A DNA stretch of 64,000 bases from Mycobacteroides sp. CBMA 271 (GCF_009729205.1 NZ_VTHB01000001.1:372001-436000); one strand, 5' to 3'; numbered from the stretch's first letter, positions 1 through 9,091 are shown. The notes: generated by a model from the letters alone, not told the origin. A program made the numbers and translations.

Positions 1-860
1 GCGAACGATCCGCCGGGCATGTTTTCCACGATGTCGGCGATAAGCGCATTGAGTGCCGCGCCCAGCTCGGCGGGTGTCGCCTGCAGCACGGTTTGCGCGG
101 CCGTTTCCGGTGTGGCCCCTAGGACCTGCGCGAATTTCTGCGCATACATGGCCGCGGACTCGGCGGGCACCGCCATGCCGCTGGCGGTGCTCTGGCAGAT
201 CGCGCGGTGGAAGAGACCAGCGGCGGCGGGCGTGGCCATGAGCGTCTCGACGCAGTGCGCCCCAGCGCTTTCCCCGAAGATCGTCACGTTGCCCGGGTCG
301 CCGCCGAAGGTGGTGATGTTGTCGCGCACCCACTGCAATGCGAGCACCACATCGCGCAGAAACAGGTTGCCGTCGATGGTGTGATCACGATCGGACAGCG
401 AGGACAGATCCATCGCGCCCAGCGCACCCACGCGGTAGTTGACCGAGACATAGACGCACCCGCGCCGGGCCAGCGAGCCGCCGTCGTAGAGCGGGGTGGC
501 CGAGCTGCCCAACAGGTAGCCGCCGCCGTAGATGAAGAACATGACCGGCAGCGGTTCGTTGGATGGACGATCGGGCGTGACGACATTGACGGTGAGGCAG
601 TCCTCGCTGGCCCGCTGGACGCGCCCCGGCCCCATCACCCGGTAGCGGCGCTGCTGGGGTGCCGCGGCGCCGAACTCTGTGCAGTCGCGCACTCCGTCCC
701 AGGGCAAAGCCGGCTGTGGTGCGCGCAGACGCAGCAGTCCGATCGGGGGGCGGGCGTAGGGAATGGACCGGAAGCGGCGCACACCGCCCCGCACGAAGCC
801 TTCGACAATTCCGTTGGGGGTGGTCACGCGGACAGTGGGCGTCTTCGACCCTGAAGCCAT
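1..860 (-). CDS. type-B carboxylesterase, partial (cut by left edge)
   Basis: N-terminal 286 residues of an alpha/beta-hydrolase carboxylesterase (family usually about 500 residues); the frame is open through base 1. Seen: EDCLTVNV near residue 86, the oxyanion-hole segment FIYGGGY near 109 and the nucleophile elbow FGESAGAH with its serine near 198. The catalytic acid and histidine lie outside the window. No signal peptide is visible, so it is probably cytoplasmic. The start is the ATG at 860, the first residue before the typical N-terminal strand. It is divergent from the secreted DUF4185 gene across about 260 bp in which I see no other gene. The substrate cannot be told from sequence. Confidence 0.85.
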   Translation of the reverse strand, partial: MASGSKTPTVRVTTPNGIVEGFVRGGVRRFRSIPYARPPIGLLRLRAPQPALPWDGVRDCTEFGAAAPQQRRYRVMGPGRVQRASEDCLTVNVVTPDRPSNEPLPVMFFIYGGGYLLGSSATPLYDGGSLARRGCVYVSVNYRVGALGAMDLSSLSDRDHTIDGNLFLRDVVLALQWVRDNITTFGGDPGNVTIFGESAGAHCVETLMATPAAAGLFHRAICQSTASGMAVPAESAAMYAQKFAQVLGATPETAAQTVLQATPAELGAALNALIADIVENMPGGSF

Positions 861-1121
861 GGCAGTCAAGATAGCTGCCCAGGCGATCAAGGGAGTCGTT
901 GGTGAGTGAAATCCAGGTAATTCGAGGGCAGCAACGCTGCCGGCGACAGATAACTGATCGCGGTCTTCAGAAATCCGTCACCACCGGGCGCCTCGGTTTC
1001 GACGTGGTCACGGGAACATACCTATCGATGCACCAATAGCCACATTGGCCTCACCTGCCACTATCGTCACGGAAGTCTATTGCTGACGTCGATATGGCGT
1101 CCTGCTCCGGGAAGGTCTGAC

Positions 1122-2591
1122 ATGTCGCCGCGTCGCCGAATCTCCGTGGTCTTGGTGACCTCCGCCATTCTCGGATCAAGCATTGCGGTCGACGTTGCAC
1201 CCTTGGCCTACGCCGATCCCTGCGCGGGCCCCGCAGCGGGGCTTCAGCCACCGACCCCGGTCCCCGACGACGGCATGCCCGGCCAGGCGCCGCCCATCGG
1301 CCGCAGGCCCGTCAACGCCAACGACAAAGCGCCGCTGCCAGAACTGGGCAAGCTGCCCTTGGCCATCCTCAAGCAGGTCCTGCCTCAACAGAGCGCAAAG
1401 AAGAAGCCGGGCTGGGCCCAAGAGATGACCCGGCCCGCGCTGCCGAATCCGCCCGAGCCGGGCTCGCCGAACAATCTTCAAGACCAGCAGGCCGCTGCGG
1501 TAGCTCCGGCCCCCGCCCCGGCGCCCGCGGTCGGCCCGGCCGCCGAGGCCGCCGTCTCCCCCACGACGTCCGTCGTCGGCTGGGTCACCGGCGTGGACAC
1601 CGGCGCCAACACGCTGCAACGCTTCAGCATCTCCGGGACCGACCTCGGAATCATGTGGGATAACGGTGATTCCGGTGGCCGTCAGGTGTTGATGGCCTTC
1701 GGCGATACGTACGGTTACTGCGGAATGAAGAGCCAGCAGTGGCGCTACAACACCCTGCTGCGCACGCAGGACAAGGCGCTCTCGCGTGGGCTCCAGGTCG
1801 CGGACGGATCGACGTCCAACCCGTATGCCGGCTCCCCGCAGTCTCGCCCGGGATACTCCAAGCAGATCATTCCGCCCATCAAGTGGGCGGCCCAGGAACG
1901 CGGCATCATCCCGACCGCCGCCGTCTCCGTGGGACGCACCCAGTACATGAACTACATGTCCATCAAGAGCTGGGACAGCGCCGGCGAATGGACCACCAAC
2001 TACTCGGCCACCGCGGTGTCGAACGACAACGGGCAGAATTGGAAGACGTTCCCGCAGAGCGTCCGTCCGGCTTCACCCGACGCCATCAGCCAGGTCCCCT
2101 TCACCGCGGGAAATGAGAAGTTCCAACAGGCCGCCTACGTCAAGGGCGTCGACGGATTCATCTACATCTTCGGAACACCTTCTGGCCGAAGCGGATCCGC
2201 CCACGTCGCACGCGCCCTTCCCGCGAACCTTCCCGACGCAAGCAAGCACGAATTCTGGAACACCGACAGCGGTACCTGGGTTCCCGGCGATCCCGGCGCC
2301 GCATCGCCGATCATTTCGGGCCCGGTCGGTGAAATGTCGGCGCAGTACAACACCTACCTCAAGAAGTACCTGGTGATGTACGGCGACAAGTCCGGGGATG
2401 TCTTGCTCTCGACGTCCCCTGCGCCGCAAGGCCCTTGGAGCCCTCCACAAGTCATCATCACCGAAGCACAGATGCCTGGCGGGCCCTACGCGCCATACCT
2501 GCATCCGTGGACCACCGGCAAGGAGCTGTACTTCAACTTGTCGCTGTGGTCGGCGTACAACGTGATGCTGATGCGCACGACTCTGCCCTGA
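1122..2591 (+). CDS. secreted DUF4185-domain protein
   Basis: 489 residues. The ATG at 1122 is preferred over an in-frame TTG at 1080 because it directly starts a Sec signal peptide: basic MSPRRR, a hydrophobic stretch, then a cleavage-like PLAYA-DP near residue 28. A Pro/Ala-rich low-complexity linker (about residues 85-145) precedes a globular C-terminal domain that I recognise as DUF4185: WVTGVDTG, a DxGIMWDNGDSGG-like segment, FGDTYGYCG, and later MSAQYN and YLVMYGDKSG, typical of five-bladed propeller-like, glycosidase-related folds. It is therefore exported to the envelope or medium. Substrate and activity are unknown. The DUF1990 gene begins 61 bp downstream on the same strand and may be cotranscribed. 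Confidence 0.8.
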   Translation: MSPRRRISVVLVTSAILGSSIAVDVAPLAYADPCAGPAAGLQPPTPVPDDGMPGQAPPIGRRPVNANDKAPLPELGKLPLAILKQVLPQQSAKKKPGWAQEMTRPALPNPPEPGSPNNLQDQQAAAVAPAPAPAPAVGPAAEAAVSPTTSVVGWVTGVDTGANTLQRFSISGTDLGIMWDNGDSGGRQVLMAFGDTYGYCGMKSQQWRYNTLLRTQDKALSRGLQVADGSTSNPYAGSPQSRPGYSKQIIPPIKWAAQERGIIPTAAVSVGRTQYMNYMSIKSWDSAGEWTTNYSATAVSNDNGQNWKTFPQSVRPASPDAISQVPFTAGNEKFQQAAYVKGVDGFIYIFGTPSGRSGSAHVARALPANLPDASKHEFWNTDSGTWVPGDPGAASPIISGPVGEMSAQYNTYLKKYLVMYGDKSGDVLLSTSPAPQGPWSPPQVIITEAQMPGGPYAPYLHPWTTGKELYFNLSLWSAYNVMLMRTTLP

Positions 2592-2652
2592 CCTTCAGCG
2601 TCGACGATTTCCCGCCTCTGGTGGGCACGGATGCGCAGCGGAAGGACACCAG

Positions 2653-3168
2653 ATGACTGCCGAGTCATTGACATACGAGCACGCGGGGGCGACGCGCCCC
2701 GACGAAGCGGCCTGGCCCGTCACCCTGCCGGAATTGCGACGATTCGAGCAGACCGTCGTTATCGGACACGGCGAGGTCGCATGGCGGGAGGCAGCTACCG
2801 CCGTCCTGAACTGGGGAGTCAAGCGGCGCAGTGGTTTCCGGGTGGCCCCGCCGGTAGCCGTGACCGAGGGCGCCGAGTTCCGGATCAGCTACGAGTGGGG
2901 CCCGATAGCCATTCACGAGCCGGTACGCATCGTGGCCGTCGCGGACACCAATGACCGATCCGGGTTCGCCTACGGCACGCTGCCCGGGCATCCTGTGTCG
3001 GGCGAGGAAGCGTTCATTGTGCACAGGAACGCCGACGGCACAGTGTTTCTCACGCTGCGCTCCTTGACCCAGGCCGCACCGTCCGGATTCTGGCGGCCGG
3101 TGTTCCCGATACTCCTGGTGGCACAGCGGATTTTCCGTCGCCGCTACCTGCGCGCACTGTCGCCCTAG
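2653..3168 (+). CDS. DUF1990 (UPF0548) family protein
   Basis: 171 residues, about the usual family length. DUF1990 features are VIGHGEVAWREAATAVLNW near residue 37, FRISYEWGP in the middle and a C-terminal LTQAAPSGFWRPVFPILLV segment followed by an arginine-rich tail. The family is uncharacterised; it often sits beside envelope or lipid genes in actinobacteria, but no reaction is known. It is convergent with the LysR gene, whose stop overlaps its end by 4 bp (3165-3168). Confidence 0.75.
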   Translation: MTAESLTYEHAGATRPDEAAWPVTLPELRRFEQTVVIGHGEVAWREAATAVLNWGVKRRSGFRVAPPVAVTEGAEFRISYEWGPIAIHEPVRIVAVADTNDRSGFAYGTLPGHPVSGEEAFIVHRNADGTVFLTLRSLTQAAPSGFWRPVFPILLVAQRIFRRRYLRALSP

Positions 3169-4079
3169 TCGAGGGAGGACGCCAGATCCACCAGTGCCCG
3201 GGCCGGTCCCGTTGGCGGTGCGCCCGGTTTCCATATCGCGCGGAATTGACGGGTGAACACCGCCGCGTCCGCGAGCGTGACCTCACAGAGGGTTCCCGCC
3301 GACAATTCCGGTGCCGCAATGAGTCGACTGATCACCGCGGGTGCCAAACCCGTTGCCACCGCCGCCTTGATCGCGACTGCGGAACCGAGCTCGGCGGCCG
3401 GTGCCGCAGGCTGACACACCTGGCTCAACACTTCCCATACGGTGTCGCGGGTGCCGGATCCCGGCTCTCGCATGAGTAGCGGTGTGGTCGCAAGCTCGCG
3501 CAGCGTCACGGGTTTACGCCGCCTGGCCCATGCATGCGTCGGCCCCACCACGATCACCAGCTCGTCGGCGCCCAATACTTCCCCACCCAAACCGGCGGGC
3601 GCGTGCGGCCCTTCGATGAAACCCAACGTGGCACCGCCGTCCCGCACCAGCTCACAGACCTGCTGCGTGTTACCGACTTCGAGCGACACCGTGACGTCCG
3701 CGTGTCGTGAACGAAGCGCCGTGAGCCACAATGGCATCCGATGGTCGGCAATGGTGCGCGAGGCGGCAACGACCAGGCGTGGCACATGCTCGGAATGCAG
3801 GGCGGCCACCCCCGTCACGAGTTCTCGAGCCGCCGCGAGCACCGGCGTGGCGTAGCCGATAACCGACAGTCCGGCGTCGGTCAGCCGTGACCCGGTGGGC
3901 CCGCGCTCCAACAGCACCAGTCGCAGGCGGCGCTCCAGCGCCCGGATACGCATGCTGGCGGCAGGTTGCGAAATGCCGTGTAGACGTGCCGCGGCGCCCA
4001 AGCTGCCCGTCTCGGCAACGGACACCAGCAGGTCCAGCACGTCGAGGTCGGGCGTGCCCGGAGGAAGAGGCATAAGCAC
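3165..4079 (-). CDS. LysR-family transcriptional regulator
   Basis: 304 residues with the standard LysR plan. An N-terminal winged helix-turn-helix (about 8-65; SVAETGSLGAAARLHGISQPAASMRIRALERR) precedes a periplasmic-binding-like effector domain (about 90-300; VVAASRTIADHRMP and LVIVVGPTHAWA near 180). The ATG at 4079 starts immediately before the HTH. It is divergent from the deaminase gene across 57 bp, the classical arrangement for a LysR protein and a target gene, so regulation of that deaminase is a reasonable but unproven inference. The effector is unknown. Confidence 0.88.
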   Translation of the reverse strand: MLMPLPPGTPDLDVLDLLVSVAETGSLGAAARLHGISQPAASMRIRALERRLRLVLLERGPTGSRLTDAGLSVIGYATPVLAAARELVTGVAALHSEHVPRLVVAASRTIADHRMPLWLTALRSRHADVTVSLEVGNTQQVCELVRDGGATLGFIEGPHAPAGLGGEVLGADELVIVVGPTHAWARRRKPVTLRELATTPLLMREPGSGTRDTVWEVLSQVCQPAAPAAELGSAVAIKAAVATGLAPAVISRLIAAPELSAGTLCEVTLADAAVFTRQFRAIWKPGAPPTGPARALVDLASSLD

Positions 4080-4136
4080 AGTTTATGGCGTCCGGCAGAA
4101 ACGGCTGGGATGTGGCCCCGGCTACGATGAGAGATT

Positions 4137-4613
4137 ATGGACGACAACGATATCCGCCATCTGCGCCGGTGCGTCGAGCTTGCCCGCGAAGCTCTCGATG
4201 CCGGCGATGAGCCCTTCGGATCGCTGCTCACCGGCCCGGATGGCACCGTCCTCATAGAAGACCGCAATCGCGTCAGCGGAGGCGACTCGACACGCCACCC
4301 CGAATTCGAGCTGGCACGGTGGGCGGCTGACAACCTGTCACCTGCCGACCGCACATCCTCGACGGTGTACACCTCTGGAGAACACTGCCCGATGTGCTCA
4401 GCGGCGCACGCGTGGGTCGGCCTGGGCCGGATCATCTACGCGAGCTCCTCAGCCCAGCTGACGCAGTGGCTCACCGAGCTCAACGCGCCACCGAGCCCTG
4501 TCGCGGCTCTGTCCATCAACCAGGTAGCACCCGGGATCGAAACCGATGGCCCCGCACCGGACCTCGCCGAGGATGTGCGTGCGTTGCACGTCCGCTTTCG
4601 CGCGGGCGTATAG
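4137..4613 (+). CDS. CDA-fold nucleoside/nucleobase deaminase
   Basis: 158 residues of the cytidine/guanine/tRNA-adenosine deaminase superfamily, zinc enzymes that hydrolyse exocyclic amines. Seen: PFGSLLTGPDGTVL near residue 28, the zinc/proton-shuttle motif as HPE (near residue 57) rather than the usual HAE, and the second zinc motif EHCPMC near residue 83. The CxxC is preceded by His instead of the more common Pro. Length and layout resemble guanine deaminase or the TadA-like group, but the substrate cannot be fixed. It is probably cytoplasmic and possibly controlled by the divergent LysR. Confidence 0.8.
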   Translation: MDDNDIRHLRRCVELAREALDAGDEPFGSLLTGPDGTVLIEDRNRVSGGDSTRHPEFELARWAADNLSPADRTSSTVYTSGEHCPMCSAAHAWVGLGRIIYASSSAQLTQWLTELNAPPSPVAALSINQVAPGIETDGPAPDLAEDVRALHVRFRAGV

Positions 4614-4625
4614 CCTGCTACCGAA

Positions 4626-6206
4626 TTACTTAACGCACGCGACGCCGTCCGCACCCATCTGAGTCAAGTCGGTGGGCGTCGGCGCCTGAACACCTGTTCC
4701 TGTTGCAGCGACCGCGTTCATCACGTCGGTGGAACCGGCATCCCCTGACGTGTCGCCTTTCTTACCCGCGCTGTGATGTGCGATGTAGTCGTCCACGGAG
4801 AGTTGCGAGCCGACGGTCAATTGAACGGTTCCGGGTGCGACCGCACCGGATTGCGTCATGGGCAGGTGCAGTTGATCGGCGAGCGCCTGCGCACCCTCTT
4901 GGGCGTCCGAGCCGTAGACAATTGAGCTCTCGGTTGATTGGGTTTCTGCCGTAGACGCACGACCGCGCGTGAATCCCCGGGCGGTAAAGCCATCTTCGAG
5001 TGCCGCACCCAGCCCGTCACGCGCTGTCGCATTGACGACGTTGAGCACCACGGGTGTCGAAAGGGGCGCCGCCGGGGATACCGCAGACGCGGTGGGCGGC
5101 GCGGGGGCGATATCGGCGGAGAATCGCTCGCGGACGATCTGCCGGATTGTTGGGAGGTCGACGATGTTGACGTCCGAGCCGTTCGAATCCTGACCGAAGT
5201 CGGAGATCGGCAGCGTGTAGAAAGACATTGGCCTCTTGGTCAATTGTGAGGCGCGCGCGGCGAAGTCGACAATATTGAGCCCGGAGTCGATGGCCACATT
5301 CTCATGTGTGACATTCAGGATGTCGCGCATCGCAACGGGATTCGACATCGCCCCACCCTTGCGAACCGCGGTCAACAACGAGACCAGGAAGGCCTGCTGG
5401 CGCCGGGTGCGGTCCATGTCGGTGAACGACCCGTCGTTTTCGTCACGCCGCTGCCTAACGAACGCCATCGCCTGGGATGCATCGATCTGTTGGACGCCTT
5501 CGCGGAAGTTGGCCCCGGAGAACTCATCGACGGTGTCGTGGTTGAGGCATACCGTGATCGGCTGCACGGCTTTGGCAATCTGGAAGAACGCGGCGAGGGT
5601 CACTTCGACAAAATGGTCGATCGGCACGCCCAAGAAGTCACGCACCGTATCGATCTGAGCCTTACGCCCCGCCTCGCGGGCGACCTGCTCACGCGCGGTC
5701 AGATTATTGGCGCCCGCACCGTCAGAACCGCCGTTCGCTTGCGCGTCCAATGCCTGCTGGTAGGCAAATCCATAGGCCTGTTTGACCTTGCCCTTGCATA
5801 CCGATCCAGGGCAGCCCGCCAGGTCAACATAGTCGTCGCGCGGGATCGACACCGCGGTGATGGGCCCATCATTGCCCGGGATGTGCACCACGATCAACAC
5901 ATTCGCGTTGTACCCACCCGATGTCTCATCACCGGCGTGTAGCGCGTCGTACATATCCTGCGGCAGCGGTTGTCCGTTCTGGTCCAGCCGACTATCCAGC
6001 CCCATCAGCAGGATGTTCTGATCCTGACCGACGGGAGTCAGCACTCCAGGGAGCACATGTGAGGTGATGATCTGCCCCACTGTCGTGTTGTACCCGGCCC
6101 AGCCAAAGCCCGTGATGGCCATGACAAATGCCGACACGAGTCCGGCGATCAAACGCGCCTTCGACACCACCCAGCCTCGCGACTGACCAGACTCTGTTTT
6201 GCCCAT
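4626..6206 (-). CDS. LytR-CpsA-Psr (LCP) family cell-wall ligase
   Basis: 526 residues. A short basic N-terminus and one membrane segment (about residues 15-40, RLIAGLVSAFVMAITGFGWAG) are followed by an extracellular LCP domain with NILLMGLDSR (about 65), AVSIPRDDYV (about 122), an FVEVTLAAFFQIAKAV segment and AFVRQRRDENDGSFTDMDR (about 250). A LytR_C domain follows (about 390-470, VVLNVVNATARDGLGAALEDGF), then a low-complexity tail. In mycobacteria LCP proteins transfer arabinogalactan from its lipid carrier to peptidoglycan; that role is inferred by family. It is convergent with the deaminase. The nearest gene on the other side is the oxidoreductase at 6318, on the same strand. Confidence 0.9.
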   Translation of the reverse strand: MGKTESGQSRGWVVSKARLIAGLVSAFVMAITGFGWAGYNTTVGQIITSHVLPGVLTPVGQDQNILLMGLDSRLDQNGQPLPQDMYDALHAGDETSGGYNANVLIVVHIPGNDGPITAVSIPRDDYVDLAGCPGSVCKGKVKQAYGFAYQQALDAQANGGSDGAGANNLTAREQVAREAGRKAQIDTVRDFLGVPIDHFVEVTLAAFFQIAKAVQPITVCLNHDTVDEFSGANFREGVQQIDASQAMAFVRQRRDENDGSFTDMDRTRRQQAFLVSLLTAVRKGGAMSNPVAMRDILNVTHENVAIDSGLNIVDFAARASQLTKRPMSFYTLPISDFGQDSNGSDVNIVDLPTIRQIVRERFSADIAPAPPTASAVSPAAPLSTPVVLNVVNATARDGLGAALEDGFTARGFTRGRASTAETQSTESSIVYGSDAQEGAQALADQLHLPMTQSGAVAPGTVQLTVGSQLSVDDYIAHHSAGKKGDTSGDAGSTDVMNAVAATGTGVQAPTPTDLTQMGADGVACVK

Positions 6207-6317
6207 AACAATTGACCATTGTTCTGGACGACCCGTCCAAAATGCGGTATCCGCGCGTCCTACCCTCCGGCGAGTCCTCCAGCTGTGAGTTGCTTGTGGA
6301 TCCGCTACAGCCGCCAG

Positions 6318-6746
6318 CTAATCCGCGCGCGCAAGCTCCAGCACCGGAATTATCCGGGTGGTCTTGCGCGCGTACTCGGCGAAGTTCTCGAAGCGCTCCG
6401 CCTGGCGCGCATAGATCCGGTCACGTTCTTCACCCAGCAGGTCACGCACCCTCACCGGATAGTGGTCGTCACCGATCTCGACCCATACCTGTTCCGGGTT
6501 CGCCAGCGCGTTGTAGTACCAGCCGGAACTGTGCTCGCCCCCGTTGTTGGAGGCGAAAACATAGACTTCGCCGCCATCGAGTCCCGGCTGGTAAGCCATC
6601 GGGTTCTGGCGCGGTTCACCGGACTTGGCACCGACGGTATGCAGGATCAGCATGTCGAACTGAGCAAGGAACCCACCAGCACTGCCCGTTTCGCGGATCT
6701 CTGCCATGACATTGGCGTGGAAATCATTGGGATTTGTCTCGGTCAT
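6318..6746 (-). CDS. nitroreductase/deazaflavin (F420)-dependent oxidoreductase
   Basis: 142 residues, the size of the Ddn-type split beta-barrel family that uses reduced coenzyme F420. Diagnostic segments are MLILHTVGAKSGEPRQNPMAY near residue 30-50, the variable-loop YVFASNNGGEHSSGWYYNALANPE near 75 and VWVEIGDDHYPVRVRDL near 95. Its ATG is 17 bp downstream of the TetR stop on the same strand, so the two genes form a probable operon controlled from the palindrome at 7413-7448. Family members reduce quinones and nitroimidazoles; the physiological substrate here is unknown. Confidence 0.85.
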   Translation of the reverse strand: MTETNPNDFHANVMAEIRETGSAGGFLAQFDMLILHTVGAKSGEPRQNPMAYQPGLDGGEVYVFASNNGGEHSSGWYYNALANPEQVWVEIGDDHYPVRVRDLLGEERDRIYARQAERFENFAEYARKTTRIIPVLELARAD

Positions 6747-6763
6747 GACATCGGTAATGTCAA

Positions 6764-7402
6764 CTAAACTGACATTATTCCCCAGCGTTTCAGAAAATCT
6801 TCGACGAGCCCGTCCAGAAATGTGTCATCCACCGTCTCGCCCGTCACGATCACGCGGTAGTACAGCGGCCCAACGAGCTGTTCGGCGAGCCGAGCGGCAT
6901 CGACCCCGTCGGGCAGCTCCCCCCGCTCCACCGCACGGCTGATGGGAATCTGGTCGCGAGCCTGCTGCTCACGCAGATAGCGCGCCCGAAAGGAATCGGC
7001 GAGTTGCGGATCGTGCTGCGATTGGCCGATCAACGCACGAAACACGGCCCCCGCGTCATCAGCGAGGAGGAATCGCGTGGTCGCATTCAGGTGGTGTCGC
7101 AGATCCGATTCGAGTGCTCCCGTATCGGCGGGTTCGAGCTTGGACGCGGCGTCTTCAAGGAACGCATCCATCAACACGTCGGTCTTTGACCCCCACCAGC
7201 GGTAGACCGTCTGTTTCGCGACGCCCGCAGCCTTGGCGATGCCCTCCATGGTGACCCCGGCATATCCCTTGGCCACCAAAAGATCGTCCACCGCGCGCAG
7301 AACGGCATCGCGCGCGAGCTCACTGCGACCATGCCGGTTTCCGGTGTGCCGGCGCGGAGTCGCTTCCGTCGGCGGTACCTCAGTCGGGCTCACAGTGTTC
7401 AT
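6764..7402 (-). CDS. TetR/AcrR-family repressor
   Basis: 212 residues. The N-terminal HTH lies at about 27-75 (LLVAKGYAGVTMEGIAKAAG then VAKQTVYRWWGSKTDVLMDA), followed by an all-helical ligand-binding domain. It is divergent from an O-methyltransferase and upstream of the F420-type oxidoreductase on its own strand. A near-perfect 36-bp inverted repeat lies in the 49-bp gap, ideally placed for control of both directions including autoregulation. The inducer is unknown. The start ATG at 7402 matches usual TetR length; an alternative closer to the HTH cannot be excluded. Confidence 0.9.
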   Translation of the reverse strand: MNTVSPTEVPPTEATPRRHTGNRHGRSELARDAVLRAVDDLLVAKGYAGVTMEGIAKAAGVAKQTVYRWWGSKTDVLMDAFLEDAASKLEPADTGALESDLRHHLNATTRFLLADDAGAVFRALIGQSQHDPQLADSFRARYLREQQARDQIPISRAVERGELPDGVDAARLAEQLVGPLYYRVIVTGETVDDTFLDGLVEDFLKRWGIMSV

Positions 7403-7412
7403 CGAATCACAA

Positions 7413-7448
7413 CCCTAGACTAGACGATACGTTGCGTCTACTCTAGGG
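7413..7448. promoter_or_regulatory. 36-bp TetR operator candidate
   Basis: Inverted repeat with arms CCCTAGACTAGACG (7413-7426) and CGTCTACTCTAGGG (7435-7448), 13 of 14 positions complementary around an 8-bp centre. It fills almost the whole space between the divergent TetR start (7402) and the O-methyltransferase start (7452). Being only 3 bp from the methyltransferase ATG, it must overlap the core promoter, which implies a leaderless or nearly leaderless transcript. Confidence 0.75.
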
Positions 7449-7451
7449 CGC

Positions 7452-8093
7452 ATGACAACAACACTTCATGAACCTGCATTCGCCACCATCGTGGACCGGC
7501 TCTTCGAGAACGCCTCGCACGACGCACCCCCCGTCGACCGAGACACCTTCCACACGAAGTCCGTCGAAGAACGCGTCGAGCTGTTCACGAACACCTACGT
7601 CCCCGTCGCGCCCGAGGCTGGCCGGCTCCTCTACAGCCTTGTGCGCGCCGCCAAACCGAAGACCATCGTCGAATACGGGCTGTCGTACGGGATCTCGACC
7701 CTCCATCTATCGGCGGCGGTCCGCGACAACGGGTTCGGCCGGATCATCACCACCGAGCTGAACACCACCAAGATCGCGGTCGCCAGCGCGACGTTCGCCG
7801 AGGCCGGGGTGGCCGACCTGATCACGATCCTGGAAGGCGATGCCCGCGAGACGCTCAAGACCATCGACGGCCCCATCGATTTCCTGCTGCTGGACGGCTG
7901 GCCCGACCTGGACCTGCCCGTCCTCACACTCCTTGAGGACAAGCTCTCCCCGGGCGCGCTCGTGATTGCCGACAACGTCGCATTCGAAAGCAGCAAGCCG
8001 TATTTGGAGTACGTGCGCAACCCAGAAAACGGCTACGTCAGCGTGCCTTCCCCCGTCGGCGAGGGCATGGAACTCAGCAGTCGCTGCGGCTAA
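7452..8093 (+). CDS. class I SAM-dependent O-methyltransferase
   Basis: 213 residues. The Rossmann methyltransferase pattern is seen as TIVEYGLSYGISTLHLSAAV (motif I, near residue 75), IITTELNTTKIAVA (acidic end of strand 2), LITILEGDARETL and FLLLDGWPDLDLPVLTLLE (near 140), then SPGALVIADNV. This matches the O-methyltransferase/catechol-methyltransferase-like family acting on small molecules in the cytoplasm. The start at 7452 is immediately downstream of the divergent TetR operator, so it is a likely regulated target. The substrate is unknown. Confidence 0.8.
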   Translation: MTTTLHEPAFATIVDRLFENASHDAPPVDRDTFHTKSVEERVELFTNTYVPVAPEAGRLLYSLVRAAKPKTIVEYGLSYGISTLHLSAAVRDNGFGRIITTELNTTKIAVASATFAEAGVADLITILEGDARETLKTIDGPIDFLLLDGWPDLDLPVLTLLEDKLSPGALVIADNVAFESSKPYLEYVRNPENGYVSVPSPVGEGMELSSRCG

Positions 8094-8101
8094 TCGCAAC
8101 G

Positions 8102-8165
8102 CGCCGAGTGCATACCGCACGCACATGTTTCGCTCCGATCGCGTGCGCCTGGTATGCACTCGGCG
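8102..8165. repeat. CGCCGAGTG-ended intergenic hairpin (copy 1)
   Basis: Inverted repeat with 15-bp perfect arms CGCCGAGTGCATACC (8102-8116) and its complement (8151-8165); the inner part can pair further around GCACGC/GCGTGC. It lies between the methyltransferase and a small secreted-protein gene on the same strand. Shares its outer CGCCGAGTG with four other elements in this window. Confidence 0.8.
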
Positions 8166-8317
8166 TTCATCACAGTCGTCGGGAATGCGGAGAGCCCAGC
8201 AGCCGTTGTGGGTACCGGCGCAGTCTCACGAATCTGCAACACAAGCGTTGACGGCGGTCGTCTCGCCAAAGCCTCCCGCCGTCAACGCCTTCTGAACCAC
8301 TCCACGAAAGGTGTGGC

Positions 8318-8674
8318 ATGTCCAAATCTACCTTTAGCCAGTCGGTCGTTGGCTGTATTGCGCTCACGTTGCTCTTTGCCCCTGCCACGATGGCAGGTCC
8401 GAAATCTCCCCAAAAGCCCAGCGAGCTCGGCGCCGAACTGCGGTCACAGGGCTACAAGGTTCAGTACGAACGAATCGGTAACTGCGCCTTGGACTCCGGA
8501 TCGGTTGTCGGCACCCGGATCGGACCCGCAGTCTGGGCAGATACCACCACGCAGTCCAAAGCTGGCGGGGGCGCCGGGGACGGTGCGGGCACTCGCGGCG
8601 GCGTCACCTGGAGCCATGACATCGATCACCAGATTGCCTACATCACGGTGGCGTGCAAGCGCGCGGCGAAGTGA
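8318..8674 (+). CDS. small secreted protein, unknown function
   Basis: 118 residues. The N-terminus MSKSTFSQSVVGCIALTLLF followed by APATMAGPKS is a Sec signal peptide with probable cleavage after AMA-like TMA (about residue 26). The mature part is about 90 residues, with ELRSQGYKVQYERIGN near the start, two cysteines (CALDSG about 48 and VACKRAAK at the end) that could form a disulfide, and a glycine-rich stretch AGGGAGDGAGTRGG. I recognise no domain. The pattern (signal peptide, short body, Cys near the C-terminus) resembles small exported mycobacterial proteins. Confidence 0.65.
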   Translation: MSKSTFSQSVVGCIALTLLFAPATMAGPKSPQKPSELGAELRSQGYKVQYERIGNCALDSGSVVGTRIGPAVWADTTTQSKAGGGAGDGAGTRGGVTWSHDIDHQIAYITVACKRAAK

Positions 8675-8686
8675 AACACTGACAGC

Positions 8687-9091
8687 ATGTCTACGAAGGT
8701 TTTCCGGGTCAGCGGCGTCGTCCTCCGGGACGATCAGGGCGCGGTGCTGACCGTTCGGAAACGAGACACTTCTCGGTTCATGCTGCCCGGCGGGAAACCC
8801 GACGCGAACGAGAGCGCCGAGGACACCGCACTGCGTGAGGTACGCGAAGAGCTCTCGATCGATCTGGACCCCACTCAGCTGCGCCTCCTCGGCGTTTTCC
8901 GGGCCGTCGCCGCGAACGAGCCCGGTTTCCATATTGAGTCAACGGTTTTCGAGCATCCACCGGTGCGCGTCAGCCGCCCCGCGGCCGAGATCGAAGAACT
9001 GCGATGGCAGGTACTCGGCGAGCCTTATCCCAAAGACCTGGCACCGCTGCTGACGGAGCATGTCCTCCCGGCCCTGTCCCAACGGAACTGA
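8687..9091 (+). CDS. Nudix hydrolase
   Basis: 134 residues carrying a complete Nudix box GX5EX7REUXEEXGU-like sequence (GKPDANESAEDTALREVREEL, about residues 32-51), preceded by VVLRDDQGAVLTVRKRD. Nudix enzymes hydrolyse nucleoside diphosphates linked to another moiety; this single-domain size fits MutT-like or ADP-sugar/house-cleaning members and does not define a substrate. It begins 12 bp after the secreted-protein gene, so the two may be cotranscribed. Confidence 0.85.
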   Translation: MSTKVFRVSGVVLRDDQGAVLTVRKRDTSRFMLPGGKPDANESAEDTALREVREELSIDLDPTQLRLLGVFRAVAANEPGFHIESTVFEHPPVRVSRPAAEIEELRWQVLGEPYPKDLAPLLTEHVLPALSQRN

